DNA of 34,182 nucleotides. Source: Nitrospirota bacterium. Its GTDB lineage: Bacteria; Nitrospinota; Nitrospinia; SZUA-224. Positions 23,519 through 32,200 of this stretch are shown piece after piece. The notes below the pieces were generated by a model. That model did no database searches. It saw only the letters and a list, made by a program, of their open reading frames with translations, and had not been told where the DNA came from. The first letter of the stretch is position 1; every line of letters starts with the position of its first letter. The stretch lies in the NCBI GenBank assembly GCA_003229375.1, contig QIDP01000066.1:1-34182 (forward strand). The letters are read 5' to 3'. A program made the translations under genes and the position numbers.

Positions 23519-23729
23519 GTTCACAGTTCACGGTTTACAGTTCACAGTTGATGAAAACAGAAAGTAAAAGGAAGTTATGAGCGCTTCTTTTGAAAATTTA
23601 GAAGTCTGGAAAAATCTTCTGAAATAGACTCAAAAAGGTAATTAACGAATTGAAATCAATATCAAAAATGCTATAAGGGCTACATGATTCATTGAAAAAA
23701 CTGTAAACTGTAAACCGTGAACTGTGAAC
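23519..23729 (+). mobile_element. Inverted-repeat element containing a wrecked four-helix-bundle gene, upstream of secA
   Basis: Terminal repeats of 31 bp (23519-23549 and 23699-23729) match with a single mismatch; they are made of GTTCACAGTTCACGG-type tandem units. Inside, GGAAGTT precedes ATG 23577, which reads MSASFENLEVWKNLLK and stops at 23625. ENLEVWKN is the usual start of a four-helix-bundle protein. Near the right end LKSISKML-stop-GLHDSLKKL (from 23650) is the family's usual C-terminus with one nonsense codon; its TAA (23704-23706) lies in the terminal repeat. So most of the gene has been deleted. The element lies between the M23 terminator and secA and probably contains or displaces part of the secA promoter region. 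Confidence 0.85.
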
Positions 23730-23773
23730 GGATATAAATAATGTTGGGGGTAACTTTTATAAGGGACATAAAA

Positions 23774-26362
23774 ATGATAGGCCAATTTATAAAAAAGATA
23801 GTGGGGAGTAAGAATGACAGGGAGCTAAAAAGGCTGCAGGTTTATGTGGAGAAGATAAATCAGCTTGAACATAGAATCAAAGGGCTCTCTGATCAGGAGT
23901 TAAAGGCAAAGACACCAGAATTTAAAGAGATTCTTGATAGGGGCGCTGCCATAGAGGATGTCCTTTGCGAGGCATTTGCTGTTGTCCGCGAAGTGGCCAG
24001 GAGGACACTGGATATGCGTCATTTCGATGTCCAGTTGATGGGAGGGGTGGTTCTTCATGAGGGTAAAATCGCTGAGATGTCAACCGGTGAAGGCAAGACT
24101 CTAGTTGCTACTCTGCCTGTGTATCTGAATAGCCTGACTGAAAAAGGTGTACATGTAGTGACGGTTAACGATTATCTTGCCAGCAGAGACAGCGAATGGA
24201 TGGGGAAGATATATAGATTCTTAGGTCTGACAGTAGGGATAATACAACATAGTATGGGTGATATTGAGAGACAGGAGGCTTACAGGGCTGATGTTACATA
24301 TGGTACTAATAATGAGTTTGGTTTTGATTATCTTAGAGATAACATGAAGTTTTCCATTGAGAATTACGTACAGAAGGAGTTGAACTATGCCATAGTTGAT
24401 GAGGTAGATAGTATTCTGATTGATGAGGCACGTACACCTCTGATAATTTCTGGTCCCTCTGAGGAATCAACAGATAAGTATTATAAAATAAATAGAATAA
24501 TTCCCGGCCTGAAAAAGGATAAGGACTATCAACTCGAAGAGAAGACAAGAACCGTGGCATTGACTGAAGAGGGAGTCGCCCACGTAGAGAAACTCCTGTC
24601 AACAGATAATCTTTATGATCCTTCCAATATGGAGATACTCCACCATGTAAATCAGGCATTAAAGGCCCGTGCTCTCTTTAAAAGGGATGTGGACTATGTT
24701 GTAAAGGACGGTGAGGTAATCATAGTTGATGAATTTACAGGAAGGATGATGCCTGGCAGGAGATATAGTGAGGGGCTCCATCAGGCCTTAGAGGCAAAAG
24801 AGAGTGTAAATATAGAGAGCGAAAACCAGACACTCGCCTCTATCACCTTTCAAAATTATTTCAGACTATATAATAAGCTTGCAGGGATGACAGGTACAGC
24901 AGATACCGAGGCAGCAGAATTTAACAATATATATAAACTTGAGGTTGTTGTGATACCTCCAAATAGACCACTGATCCGGAATTCATATCCGGACGTGATA
25001 TACAGAACAGAAAGAGAAAAATTTAATGCTGTTGTTAATGAGATCGAGGGGTTGCACAAAAATGGACGTCCTGTCCTGGTAGGGACAATATCTATAGAGA
25101 ATTCTGAAAAGTTGGGCAGGATGTTAAAGAAGAAGGGTATAAGGCATCACGTGCTGAATGCCAAATACCATGAGAAAGAAGCAGATATCATTGCAGATGC
25201 CGGTCAGAGACTATCGGTTACCATAGCTACAAACATGGCTGGAAGAGGGACAGATATTGTCCTGGGACAAGGGATAGCAAAGATAGGAGGATTACATATT
25301 CTAGGGACAGAGAGACATGAAAGCAGAAGAATAGATAATCAGTTAAGGGGAAGATCCGGAAGACAGGGAGATCCTGGTTCTTCTCGTTTCTATCTTTCAT
25401 TAGAGGATGATCTCTTGAGGATATTCGGATCGGATCGGATATCAGGGATAATGGAGAGATTGGGTATGAATGATGGACAGCCGATAGAGCATAAGATGAT
25501 CACAAAGGCTATTGAGAATGCCCAGCGTAAGGTTGAGGGACATAATTTCGATATAAGGAAACACCTCCTGGAATATGATGATGTGATGAATAAACAGCGG
25601 GAGGTCATCTATGAGCAGAGAAGGCAGGTTCTGGAAGGTGAGAATCTTAAGGAGAGTATCTTTGAAATGATAGCAGATGTGTTAGATAATATTGTCTCTC
25701 TCTATACAAGTGAGGATACCTATCCTGAGGAGTGGGATCTGGAGGGATTGAAGGATGGATTGAGCAGGCAGTTCTCCATGAATATTACCCTTGATACTAT
25801 TGACGAATCAAGAGAGTTACGGATAGCCGGCAAAGAAGAGCTAAAAATTACTGATACGGATCAGGCAAAACTTAGGGAGATATTATTAGATGCAGTCTAT
25901 ACAAATTATGACAAAAAAGAGCAGGAGTTGGGAAGTGAGATGATGCGGTATCTGGAGAAGATGGTAATGCTTCAGATTATTGATAATCTCTGGAAGGATC
26001 ATCTTCTTGCAATGGATCACCTAAAAGAGGGAATAGGACTGCGTGGTTATGCCCAGAAGAACCCCCTTAATGAGTATAAGAGAGAGGGGTATGAGATGTT
26101 CATGGATATGATACGGCGTATAAGGGAGGAGATAACCGGGTATATCTTTAAGCTTCAGATTACAAGTGAAAGAGAAGATGGGTTTACCAGGATACATAGA
26201 AGACAAAGGGTTATGGAACATAGGGGGGAGCTTTCTCAGTCGAGGGGAGGAGGTAAAACCGCAACAGTAACAACAGTAAAGAGAAAAGAGAAGAAGATAG
26301 GGAGAAATGAACCATGCCTCTGTGGAAGCGGAAAAAAGCATAAAAAGTGTTGTGGACAATAA
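23774..26362 (+). CDS. secA: SecA preprotein translocase ATPase
   Basis: Motor ATPase driving proteins through SecYEG. Motifs: [20 protein letters not shown] (Walker A, nucleotide-binding domain 1), [32 protein letters not shown] (DEVD Walker B), [24 protein letters not shown] (preprotein cross-linking region), [14 protein letters not shown] and [33 protein letters not shown] (NBD2), [34 protein letters not shown] (helical scaffold), and a C-terminal SEC-C zinc tail [17 protein letters not shown] start at ATG 23774 (AAGGGA upstream), giving 862 residues; an upstream ATG 23741 adds 11 residues without a good ribosome site. Complete and surely functional. Confidence 0.98.
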   Translation: MIGQFIKKIVGSKNDRELKRLQVYVEKINQLEHRIKGLSDQELKAKTPEFKEILDRGAAIEDVLCEAFAVVREVARRTLDMRHFDVQLMGGVVLHEGKIAEMSTGEGKTLVATLPVYLNSLTEKGVHVVTVNDYLASRDSEWMGKIYRFLGLTVGIIQHSMGDIERQEAYRADVTYGTNNEFGFDYLRDNMKFSIENYVQKELNYAIVDEVDSILIDEARTPLIISGPSEESTDKYYKINRIIPGLKKDKDYQLEEKTRTVALTEEGVAHVEKLLSTDNLYDPSNMEILHHVNQALKARALFKRDVDYVVKDGEVIIVDEFTGRMMPGRRYSEGLHQALEAKESVNIESENQTLASITFQNYFRLYNKLAGMTGTADTEAAEFNNIYKLEVVVIPPNRPLIRNSYPDVIYRTEREKFNAVVNEIEGLHKNGRPVLVGTISIENSEKLGRMLKKKGIRHHVLNAKYHEKEADIIADAGQRLSVTIATNMAGRGTDIVLGQGIAKIGGLHILGTERHESRRIDNQLRGRSGRQGDPGSSRFYLSLEDDLLRIFGSDRISGIMERLGMNDGQPIEHKMITKAIENAQRKVEGHNFDIRKHLLEYDDVMNKQREVIYEQRRQVLEGENLKESIFEMIADVLDNIVSLYTSEDTYPEEWDLEGLKDGLSRQFSMNITLDTIDESRELRIAGKEELKITDTDQAKLREILLDAVYTNYDKKEQELGSEMMRYLEKMVMLQIIDNLWKDHLLAMDHLKEGIGLRGYAQKNPLNEYKREGYEMFMDMIRRIREEITGYIFKLQITSEREDGFTRIHRRQRVMEHRGELSQSRGGGKTATVTTVKRKEKKIGRNEPCLCGSGKKHKKCCGQ

Positions 26363-26370
26363 TAAAAAAA

Positions 26371-26446
26371 GTGCCTAAAGTGAGCTAAAGTGCCTAAAGT
26401 GAACTAAAGTTACGAATAATAAAGAATTTTTCAATTAGCTCACTTT
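26371..26446. repeat. Inverted and direct repeats between convergent secA and dksA-like genes
   Basis: AAAGTGAGCTAA (26377-26388) is complemented exactly at 26435-26446, and GTGCCTAAAGTGA is repeated in tandem (26371-26383 and 26389-26401). The stop codon of the dksA-like gene (26440-26442) lies in the right arm. With A-runs on the left and T-runs on the right it could serve as a two-way terminator, but its tandem make-up resembles the ends of the element at 23519. Confidence 0.65.
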
Positions 26447-26799
26447 TTTAAAGAACTTTCAATCTCTGATTGACAATCCCTGCAGTAGTGAGTGAACGGA
26501 AGTATTTCGAGTCTCTTTTTGCTTATCTTCTTCTCGCATTCATCACATATCCCATAGGTTCCATTATTGATCCTGCGAAGGGCCTCTTCGATAGTCTTTA
26601 GTTCCTCTCTTTCGCGGCTGCCCATGATAAATACCATTTCGCGATTCTCAGAGATTGTTGCACGATCAATATCATCACCCCGATCAACCTCTGAGATATT
26701 TCTCTCCTTCTCTTTTGAGGAAGATATCATCTTCTGAAGTTCCTCTCTCCTCTTAATAAGTTTCTTTTTTAGATTTAATATTCCTTTTTCCTGAGACAT
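26440..26799 (-). CDS. DksA/TraR-type C4 zinc-finger protein
   Basis: A 119-residue protein: a coiled-coil N-terminal half (LKKKLIKRREELQKMISSSKEKE) and a zinc finger CDECEKKISKKRLEILPFTHYCRDC. The four-cysteine finger and the GTYGICDECEKKI segment are diagnostic. DksA proteins bind the RNA polymerase secondary channel and work with ppGpp; this one lacks the DxxDxA pair of true DksA at the coil tip (it has DDIDRATIS), so it may be a general stress relative such as YocK-like proteins. The start has TAGGAGA upstream. It is the last gene of the nadE-pdaD-DHS run, 22 bases after the DHS-like gene. Confidence 0.9.
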   Translation of the reverse strand: MSQEKGILNLKKKLIKRREELQKMISSSKEKERNISEVDRGDDIDRATISENREMVFIMGSREREELKTIEEALRRINNGTYGICDECEKKISKKRLEILPFTHYCRDCQSEIESSLKK

Positions 26800-26821
26800 A
26801 AGATCAATCTCCTATTTAAAT

Positions 26822-27850
26822 CTATAGTATCTCCAGCTTTCCTTCGAGATTAAAAGTGAGTGGTTTTCTTTTCTTTAAGATATCTTTAGCCTGATCTAAG
26901 GTCGCTGTGGCAATTATAGGTAAGGCAATAGTAGCGTCTGAATGGAGAGATACATTCATAGCGTTCTTCGAGATCTTACCCCAGGATTGCGCCTCTTTAA
27001 AGGTACAACCGCTCAGCCCACCCCAGTGAGGGGCGTCGGTAGTGATCTGAATTGCATACTTATGGCCCTTTGATGGGCAGTTATTAAAAAATGCGGTTAC
27101 TATCTCTGTTTGCTGAATAAAGTTTTTAGGCGTACCTCCTCCTATATAGATAACCCCGGTATCCTTTGCCTTCCCTGCTATGTCCGTTGTTTCTAACAAA
27201 TCATTGAGTACATCAAAGGTAAAGTCATAGATTCCATTCCTTATCCCTGTTGCCACGGCTATCCCTATAGAGCTATCTCCGATTGCAGGACAATATATTG
27301 GAACCCCTGCCTTATAAGCAGATGTTAATATACCCTCAGTCTTACCGCTAGTGCTCAACTCCCTTCCAAGCAGATAAAAGAACTCCCTGGTAGTTATAGG
27401 ACATCTATCTTTTATTGTTGCAGCCCAATCCATAATAAATTCATCTGTTTTTCTGAATTCCTCTTCTGATGCAAATACGTCATATATCCTGTCAATCCCT
27501 TTATTAAACAGCTCTATATCATCTACTATTTCGCTTCCCTGATAATGGAACATTCCAAGGGTTTCATGGCAGTCGTGAAAGAGATTTGCACCGGTAGATA
27601 CAAGACAGTCTATCATCCTCTTTTCTATTAAAGAAGATATTATCTTCCTCATTCCTGCCGGTACCATAGCGCCTGCCAGACCAAAGAATATGGTTGTATC
27701 ATCCTCTAACATCTTTACCCATATATCCCTTGCTAAAGCGAGATTTCGTCCCTGAAAGGCGGTATTCCTCATATTATCTACCAGCCTGTTTACAGTAGAA
27801 CCACCTTCTATCCCTTCCGGGATAATCTGTTTATGCAGCAAATCTTTCAT
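26822..27850 (-). CDS. Deoxyhypusine-synthase-family protein
   Basis: NAD-dependent aminobutyl transferases of the DHS fold; in archaea and eukaryotes they modify eIF5A, while bacterial members are thought to make polyamines such as homospermidine. The 342-residue protein shows GLAGAMVPAGMRKII, STGANLFHDCHE, CPAIGDSSIGIA (NAD site), YIGGGTPKNFIQQTE and EAQSWGKIS, where K292 is the lysine that forms the covalent imine intermediate in DHS. All catalytic positions appear kept. It lies 77 bases after pdaD on the same strand, which makes agmatine from arginine, supporting a polyamine role. Bacteria lack eIF5A, so protein hypusination is unlikely. Confidence 0.9.
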   Translation of the reverse strand: MKDLLHKQIIPEGIEGGSTVNRLVDNMRNTAFQGRNLALARDIWVKMLEDDTTIFFGLAGAMVPAGMRKIISSLIEKRMIDCLVSTGANLFHDCHETLGMFHYQGSEIVDDIELFNKGIDRIYDVFASEEEFRKTDEFIMDWAATIKDRCPITTREFFYLLGRELSTSGKTEGILTSAYKAGVPIYCPAIGDSSIGIAVATGIRNGIYDFTFDVLNDLLETTDIAGKAKDTGVIYIGGGTPKNFIQQTEIVTAFFNNCPSKGHKYAIQITTDAPHWGGLSGCTFKEAQSWGKISKNAMNVSLHSDATIALPIIATATLDQAKDILKKRKPLTFNLEGKLEIL

Positions 27851-27927
27851 ACTTACAGCCTTTCTCTAAAAAAAAAATATTATTATATCACTTTAAGATG
27901 CAAAGTCTACAAAAAAATTAAAAAAAA

Positions 27928-28473
27928 TCAGAATAGGAATATCGCTGCCGCAACTACTGTCGTATATCCACCATTTTTGACCGCTGCGGATTGACACTGG
28001 TTGTTAGTCATTACTATCTTGTCACTGATCTTGTAGACCTCCTTCTTTTCATCCCAGCTTTTATCTTCATCAAATTCTATACCCAGGGTAGAGGCGAGCA
28101 TAGCTGCTGCCAGATCTTCAGCATAATCTCCTGCCTCCTTTTCAGACTGTCCATATGCATGGTGTTCGCTCAAGTACCCATAAGCGTTATTATCTGTAGG
28201 AATAGCGCATCCGATAGATGCTGCTATAAGACGGTGTGGTTCATTACTGCTGCATTTTGATATTACACAATAGGAAATCATGCCGGGGACAAGTTTCATT
28301 AACCCTTCATTCCTGCTGATTATCTTGCATCCTGGTGGCAGGATACTTGAAACGTGAACAAGGTTACATTTTTCTATCCCTGCATCACGAAGAGCGAGCT
28401 CAAAGGATCGAAGTTCCTCTTTCTGGGATCCCACTCCTTTTGTAAAAAATATTTCTTTGGGCACAAGAATCAT
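27928..28473 (-). CDS. pdaD: Pyruvoyl-dependent arginine decarboxylase PdaD
   Basis: Makes agmatine from arginine, the first step in polyamine synthesis by the agmatine route. The 181-residue pro-enzyme has the self-cleavage site [11 protein letters not shown]; cleavage between S42 and S43 would turn S43 into the pyruvoyl group. Further on come [36 protein letters not shown] and a conserved glutamate within it. This enzyme class is common in archaea, Chlamydia and some bacterial phyla. The GGAGG ribosome site lies 13 bases upstream of the ATG. It is separated from nadE by an inverted-repeat element. Confidence 0.94.
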   Translation of the reverse strand: MILVPKEIFFTKGVGSQKEELRSFELALRDAGIEKCNLVHVSSILPPGCKIISRNEGLMKLVPGMISYCVISKCSSNEPHRLIAASIGCAIPTDNNAYGYLSEHHAYGQSEKEAGDYAEDLAAAMLASTLGIEFDEDKSWDEKKEVYKISDKIVMTNNQCQSAAVKNGGYTTVVAAAIFLF

Positions 28474-28497
28474 TTTTATTTATACCTCCATAAATTT

Positions 28498-28584
28498 GGT
28501 TCTAGGGTCTAGGTTCTAGGGTCTAGGCTGTGGGCAGTGAGAAGTAATTACTGCTTACCACCCTATAACCTAGAACCTATAACC
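28498..28584. repeat. Inverted-repeat element at the 3' end of nadE
   Basis: The left arm 28498-28521 (GGTTCTAGGGTCTAGGTTCT and on) and the right arm 28561-28584 match in 21 of 24 positions as an inverted repeat and are built from GGTTCTAGG-type units. The last codons and TAG stop of nadE (VGYRF*) are encoded in the right arm. The core has no coding capacity. Confidence 0.8.
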
Positions 28585-30351
28585 AACATATTTATTAGTA
28601 ATTGGCAGTCTCCTGTCCTTTCCGAATGCCTTAGGTGTTATCTTAATACCTGGCGGAGCCTGTCTACGCTTATACTCACTACTATCTACCATCCTTATAA
28701 CCTTCTCCACAATCTCCCTGGTAATACATTCGTCACGATTGTATACTACTGATACTATCTCTTCTATACTCTTATCCTGTTCTATATAGGTCTTGAGAAT
28801 AGGGTCTAATACAGGATACGGAGGAAGTGTATCCACATCTTTTTGATCCGGTCTCAATTCAGCAGAAGGCTCCTTCTCTATAATGCTTACAGGGATGATA
28901 TCCTTTTCCTCAAGAGAATTTCTGTATTTAGACAGCTCATAGACCATGGTTTTAGGTACATCTTTTATCACAGCAAATCCTCCAGCCATATCCCCGTAAA
29001 GGGTACAGTATCCTGTACTGGTCTCACTCTTATTGCCTGTGGTCAGCACCAGCCAGCCAAACTTATTTGAGAGCGCCATAAGGAGATTTCCCCTGATCCT
29101 CGCCTGAAGATTTTCCTCTGCAATATCCCCTTTCCCCTCTGCCAACACTCCATTGAAGGGCTCTTTCAGGATTTCCTTGTAAGCCTCCATGGCCGATTTG
29201 ATCGGGAGAGTGATTAATCTGATGCATAGATTGGAGACCAAAACAACGGTATCGCTCACACTTCCTTTTGATGAAAAAGGGGATGGCATGGAAATACCGA
29301 TTACATTCTCCTTACCCAGGGCATCTACGGCAATAACTGCTGTTAAGGCCGAATCTATTCCACCACTCAGACCGATTACCACCTTTTCAAAACCGTTCTT
29401 CCTGACATAATCCCTTGTCCCGAGGATCAGGGCATTATATATTTCCTCTGATGGGCCAGGTATACGGACAGGTTTAAAATTTGTCCCTACGGAATGGATG
29501 GGAGGCTTATCTCTTTTAGTAATACTCTTTGAGATTTCTATCTTTCTCAGAACATGCCTTTTGTTCCGACACCTTTTCCCTCCTTTTTTGGATTTGCTGA
29601 ACTCCTCCTTGCCCCTCTTTTCTATATCCAGATCTGCCAGGATCAGATCTTCCTCGAACTGTCTTCCCTGGGCAATCAATCTTCCTTTACGATCGAATAT
29701 CATCCCATTTCCATCAAAGACGAGTTCATCCTGTCCACCTACAAGATTGTTATATGCCACAAACGCACCATTCTCTGCAGCCCTTTTTGATAGCATCTCC
29801 TCTCTGATCACTCTTTTTCCTGCATGATAGGGTGAGGAGGATATATTTATTATAACATCGGCCTTTCCCTGGCTGCACAATATCTGTGTCTGCTCATCCT
29901 CCCATATATCCTCACATATATTAATTCCTATAACAGTTCCTTCCAGGGTAAAGACCATATATTCATCCCCGGCCCTAAAATATCTATTTTCATCAAATAC
30001 ACCATAATTAGGGAGGAGTATCTTATGATATACACCCTTTAATGAGCCATTATAGATTATAGCTGCTGCATTATATATCTCCTCTTTCCCGTCTGCAAAA
30101 CCGATAATAGCTATTATATCCTCAACCTTGTCGGCGATTATTTTCAGACATTCCTGATTCTCCTTGATAAAGTGCGGTTTCAGCAAAAGATCCTCTGCCG
30201 GATACCCGGGTATTGATAATTCCGGGAAGGTGATAACATCCACATCCTTTGCCTTTCCTTTATTTATAAGCTCTATAATCTTCTCGGTATTCCCCTCGAG
30301 ATCCCCAACAGTGGTGTTAATCTGTGCCATTCCTATCCTTAACCTTCTCAT
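28570..30351 (-). CDS. nadE: Glutamine-dependent NAD+ synthase
   Basis: Two-domain enzyme that amidates nicotinate adenine dinucleotide to NAD+ using ammonia from glutamine. The N-terminal nitrilase-like glutaminase (about 1-260) shows the catalytic Glu in FPELSIPGYPAEDLL, Lys in YHKILLPNYGVFDE and Cys in GINICEDIWED. The C-terminal synthase (about 300-593) has the P-loop-like SGGIDSALTAVIAVDALG and TTGNKSETSTGYCTLYGDMAGGFAVIKDV. Length is 593 residues, in the usual range. The last residues after PITNK (YVGYRF) come from an inserted repeat and replace the natural end. It heads the gene run toward pdaD. Confidence 0.95.
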   Translation of the reverse strand: MRRLRIGMAQINTTVGDLEGNTEKIIELINKGKAKDVDVITFPELSIPGYPAEDLLLKPHFIKENQECLKIIADKVEDIIAIIGFADGKEEIYNAAAIIYNGSLKGVYHKILLPNYGVFDENRYFRAGDEYMVFTLEGTVIGINICEDIWEDEQTQILCSQGKADVIINISSSPYHAGKRVIREEMLSKRAAENGAFVAYNNLVGGQDELVFDGNGMIFDRKGRLIAQGRQFEEDLILADLDIEKRGKEEFSKSKKGGKRCRNKRHVLRKIEISKSITKRDKPPIHSVGTNFKPVRIPGPSEEIYNALILGTRDYVRKNGFEKVVIGLSGGIDSALTAVIAVDALGKENVIGISMPSPFSSKGSVSDTVVLVSNLCIRLITLPIKSAMEAYKEILKEPFNGVLAEGKGDIAEENLQARIRGNLLMALSNKFGWLVLTTGNKSETSTGYCTLYGDMAGGFAVIKDVPKTMVYELSKYRNSLEEKDIIPVSIIEKEPSAELRPDQKDVDTLPPYPVLDPILKTYIEQDKSIEEIVSVVYNRDECITREIVEKVIRMVDSSEYKRRQAPPGIKITPKAFGKDRRLPITNKYVGYRF

Positions 30352-30370
30352 CCTTTATTCCTTTGTAATT

Positions 30371-30445
30371 TCACCACGGATATTCACACAATTACACTGA
30401 TTAATTAAGTTAATTTCAGTGATATTCCGTGTCTTTTCGTGATGA
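30371..30445. repeat. Imperfect inverted repeat of the CACGGA/TCCGTG type
   Basis: Left side TCACCACGGATATTCAC, right side AGTGATATTCCGTG followed by TTTTCGTGATGA, with CACTGA/TCAGTG in the centre (about 30396 and 30415). It recalls short repeats common in related environmental genomes. No coding capacity. It lies between the start of nadE and the histidine kinase promoter. Confidence 0.55.
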
Positions 30446-30540
30446 ACTCTTACCAATTCTTGAGTGGATAACGACAGTAAAGCATACACAAAAATGATAA
30501 AAAAGGCAATATTTTTTTCAAAAATCATCAATGTTTTTAT

Positions 30541-30569
30541 TTGCCCGCCCTGGAAATATGGTCTATAAT
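30541..30569 (+). promoter_or_regulatory. Promoter of the histidine kinase gene
   Basis: TTGCCC (30541-30546), 17 bases, then a perfect TATAAT (30564-30569). Its start point lies about 22 bases before the coding start, and AAAGGAAA supplies the ribosome site. Confidence 0.7.
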
Positions 30570-30598
30570 AAGTTTAGATCATAAAGGAAAATTCAATC

Positions 30599-32200
30599 AT
30601 GCTTTCAAATATATTTTCAAAAATGAATCTGGGTTACAAGATCATCCTTTATATAGGAACTATTATCTCTATTATTATTACAGTTCTCTTTATCCTTATC
30701 TCCTACAGAGAAGATAAACTAATCAGGGAAGAGGTGGATAGAGAGGCCAGGGCCCTTTTAAATCAGATTCTTATTGTTCGAAAATGGGTTGCAAAATATG
30801 ATGGGGTTTATGTAGATAAATCAAAGGAGACCGGTCAGGGGTATTATTTCTATTTTCCGGGAATTAAGCAGGAGATCACCGATACTAACGGCAGGATATA
30901 TAGAAAGAAAAATCATGCTATGGTGACCAAGGATCTATCTCACTACTCAGAAAATTCCCACCGCTTTCATATTACAGGGTTGAAATTGCTAAATCCCGAT
31001 AATGCCCCTGATGACTTTGAAAAAGAGGCCCTGAAAAGGTTTGAGAAGGGAGAAAAAGAGGTCTCCTGGACCGAATACGAAAACTACCACAAGGTCTACC
31101 GTTATATGATCCCCCTTTATACTGAAGAGAAGTGTCTTCAATGTCATGAGTCAGAGGGGTATAAGGTGGGAGATGTGTTAGGCGGGATCAGCGTCACCGT
31201 TCCCCTTGAGGAGGCAGAAAAGGCCATGTCTTTAAATAAGATACTCCTCGTTTCTTCGGCCTGCGTGATTGTACTCTTAATGATGGCCACCCTTTATTAT
31301 TCTATAAAAATATTAGTGATCAAGCCGTTGAGAAAGATAGGGAATCTTACTAACCATATTGGCAGGGGCGATTTTGATTATCACTCTGATATAAGGAGCG
31401 GGGACGAGCTGGAACATCTGGCGCATGAGTTTGATAATATGGCCAGGAAGCTCAAAAGATCTTATTCTAATCTGGAAGAAAAGACCAGGGAATTAGAACG
31501 GAAGAACAAGGAGATAGAGAGTCTGGTTTCTATAGTCTCCCATGACCTTAAGGCGCCTCTTATCTCAATAGGTGGATTTGCTTCCCTGCTCGAGAGGACT
31601 ATGAAGGATTCTATTCCCCCCAAGGGCAGGAACTTTCTTAACCTTATAAAGAAAAACACTATAAGGATGGAGATCCTGATACAGGATATATTAAAGCTGT
31701 CCAGTATTGGCAAGATAATCGAGCTTTATGAAGATGTAAAGAGTAAGGATATAGTTAATGAATCTATCAAAATTTTTCAAGTCGAATTAGAAGAAAAGGG
31801 TATAGAAGTAAAGGTTGATGAGGACCTGCCTGTAATCTACTGCGATAGTAAATGGACAGCTCATGTCTTTACTAACCTTATAAATAATGCTATTAAATTT
31901 ATAGGAGATCATCCATCTCCACGGATTAAGATCGGGTATGAGGAGAAGGGGAATTTTTATCAATTTTATGTTGAAGACAATGGAATCGGGGTTCAAAAAA
32001 AGTTTCAAGAGAAAATCTTTGATCCCTTTCAACGGGTTCATACAGGAGACAATATTGAAGGATCCGGTATGGGACTGGCAATTGTTAAGAAGATTGTCGA
32101 GATCCATGGTGGGAAGGTCTGGATAGAGAGTGAAAGAGGTAAAGGGAGTATTTTTTATTTTACACTGCCAAGGAAAGGCAAGGATGATGAAGGAGAATGA
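30599..32200 (+). CDS. Haem-binding sensor histidine kinase (Tll0287-like/DUF3365, HAMP, HisKA, HATPase)
   Basis: A 533-residue membrane sensor kinase. In order: transmembrane helix 1 (about 15-36), a periplasmic domain (37-212) with one c-type haem motif C179-L-Q-C182-H183 in EEKCLQCHESEGYKVGDVLGGISV, typical of the Tll0287-like/DUF3365 sensor domain, transmembrane helix 2 (214-237), HAMP (about 238-290), a dimerisation domain with the phosphorylated H315 in SIVSHDLKAPLISIGGF, and a HATPase domain (TNLINNAIKF, VEDNGIGV, EGSGMGLAIVKKIVEIHGG). It likely senses redox state or a haem ligand such as NO. No response regulator is next to it, so its target is unknown. Confidence 0.93.
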   Translation: MLSNIFSKMNLGYKIILYIGTIISIIITVLFILISYREDKLIREEVDREARALLNQILIVRKWVAKYDGVYVDKSKETGQGYYFYFPGIKQEITDTNGRIYRKKNHAMVTKDLSHYSENSHRFHITGLKLLNPDNAPDDFEKEALKRFEKGEKEVSWTEYENYHKVYRYMIPLYTEEKCLQCHESEGYKVGDVLGGISVTVPLEEAEKAMSLNKILLVSSACVIVLLMMATLYYSIKILVIKPLRKIGNLTNHIGRGDFDYHSDIRSGDELEHLAHEFDNMARKLKRSYSNLEEKTRELERKNKEIESLVSIVSHDLKAPLISIGGFASLLERTMKDSIPPKGRNFLNLIKKNTIRMEILIQDILKLSSIGKIIELYEDVKSKDIVNESIKIFQVELEEKGIEVKVDEDLPVIYCDSKWTAHVFTNLINNAIKFIGDHPSPRIKIGYEEKGNFYQFYVEDNGIGVQKKFQEKIFDPFQRVHTGDNIEGSGMGLAIVKKIVEIHGGKVWIESERGKGSIFYFTLPRKGKDDEGE

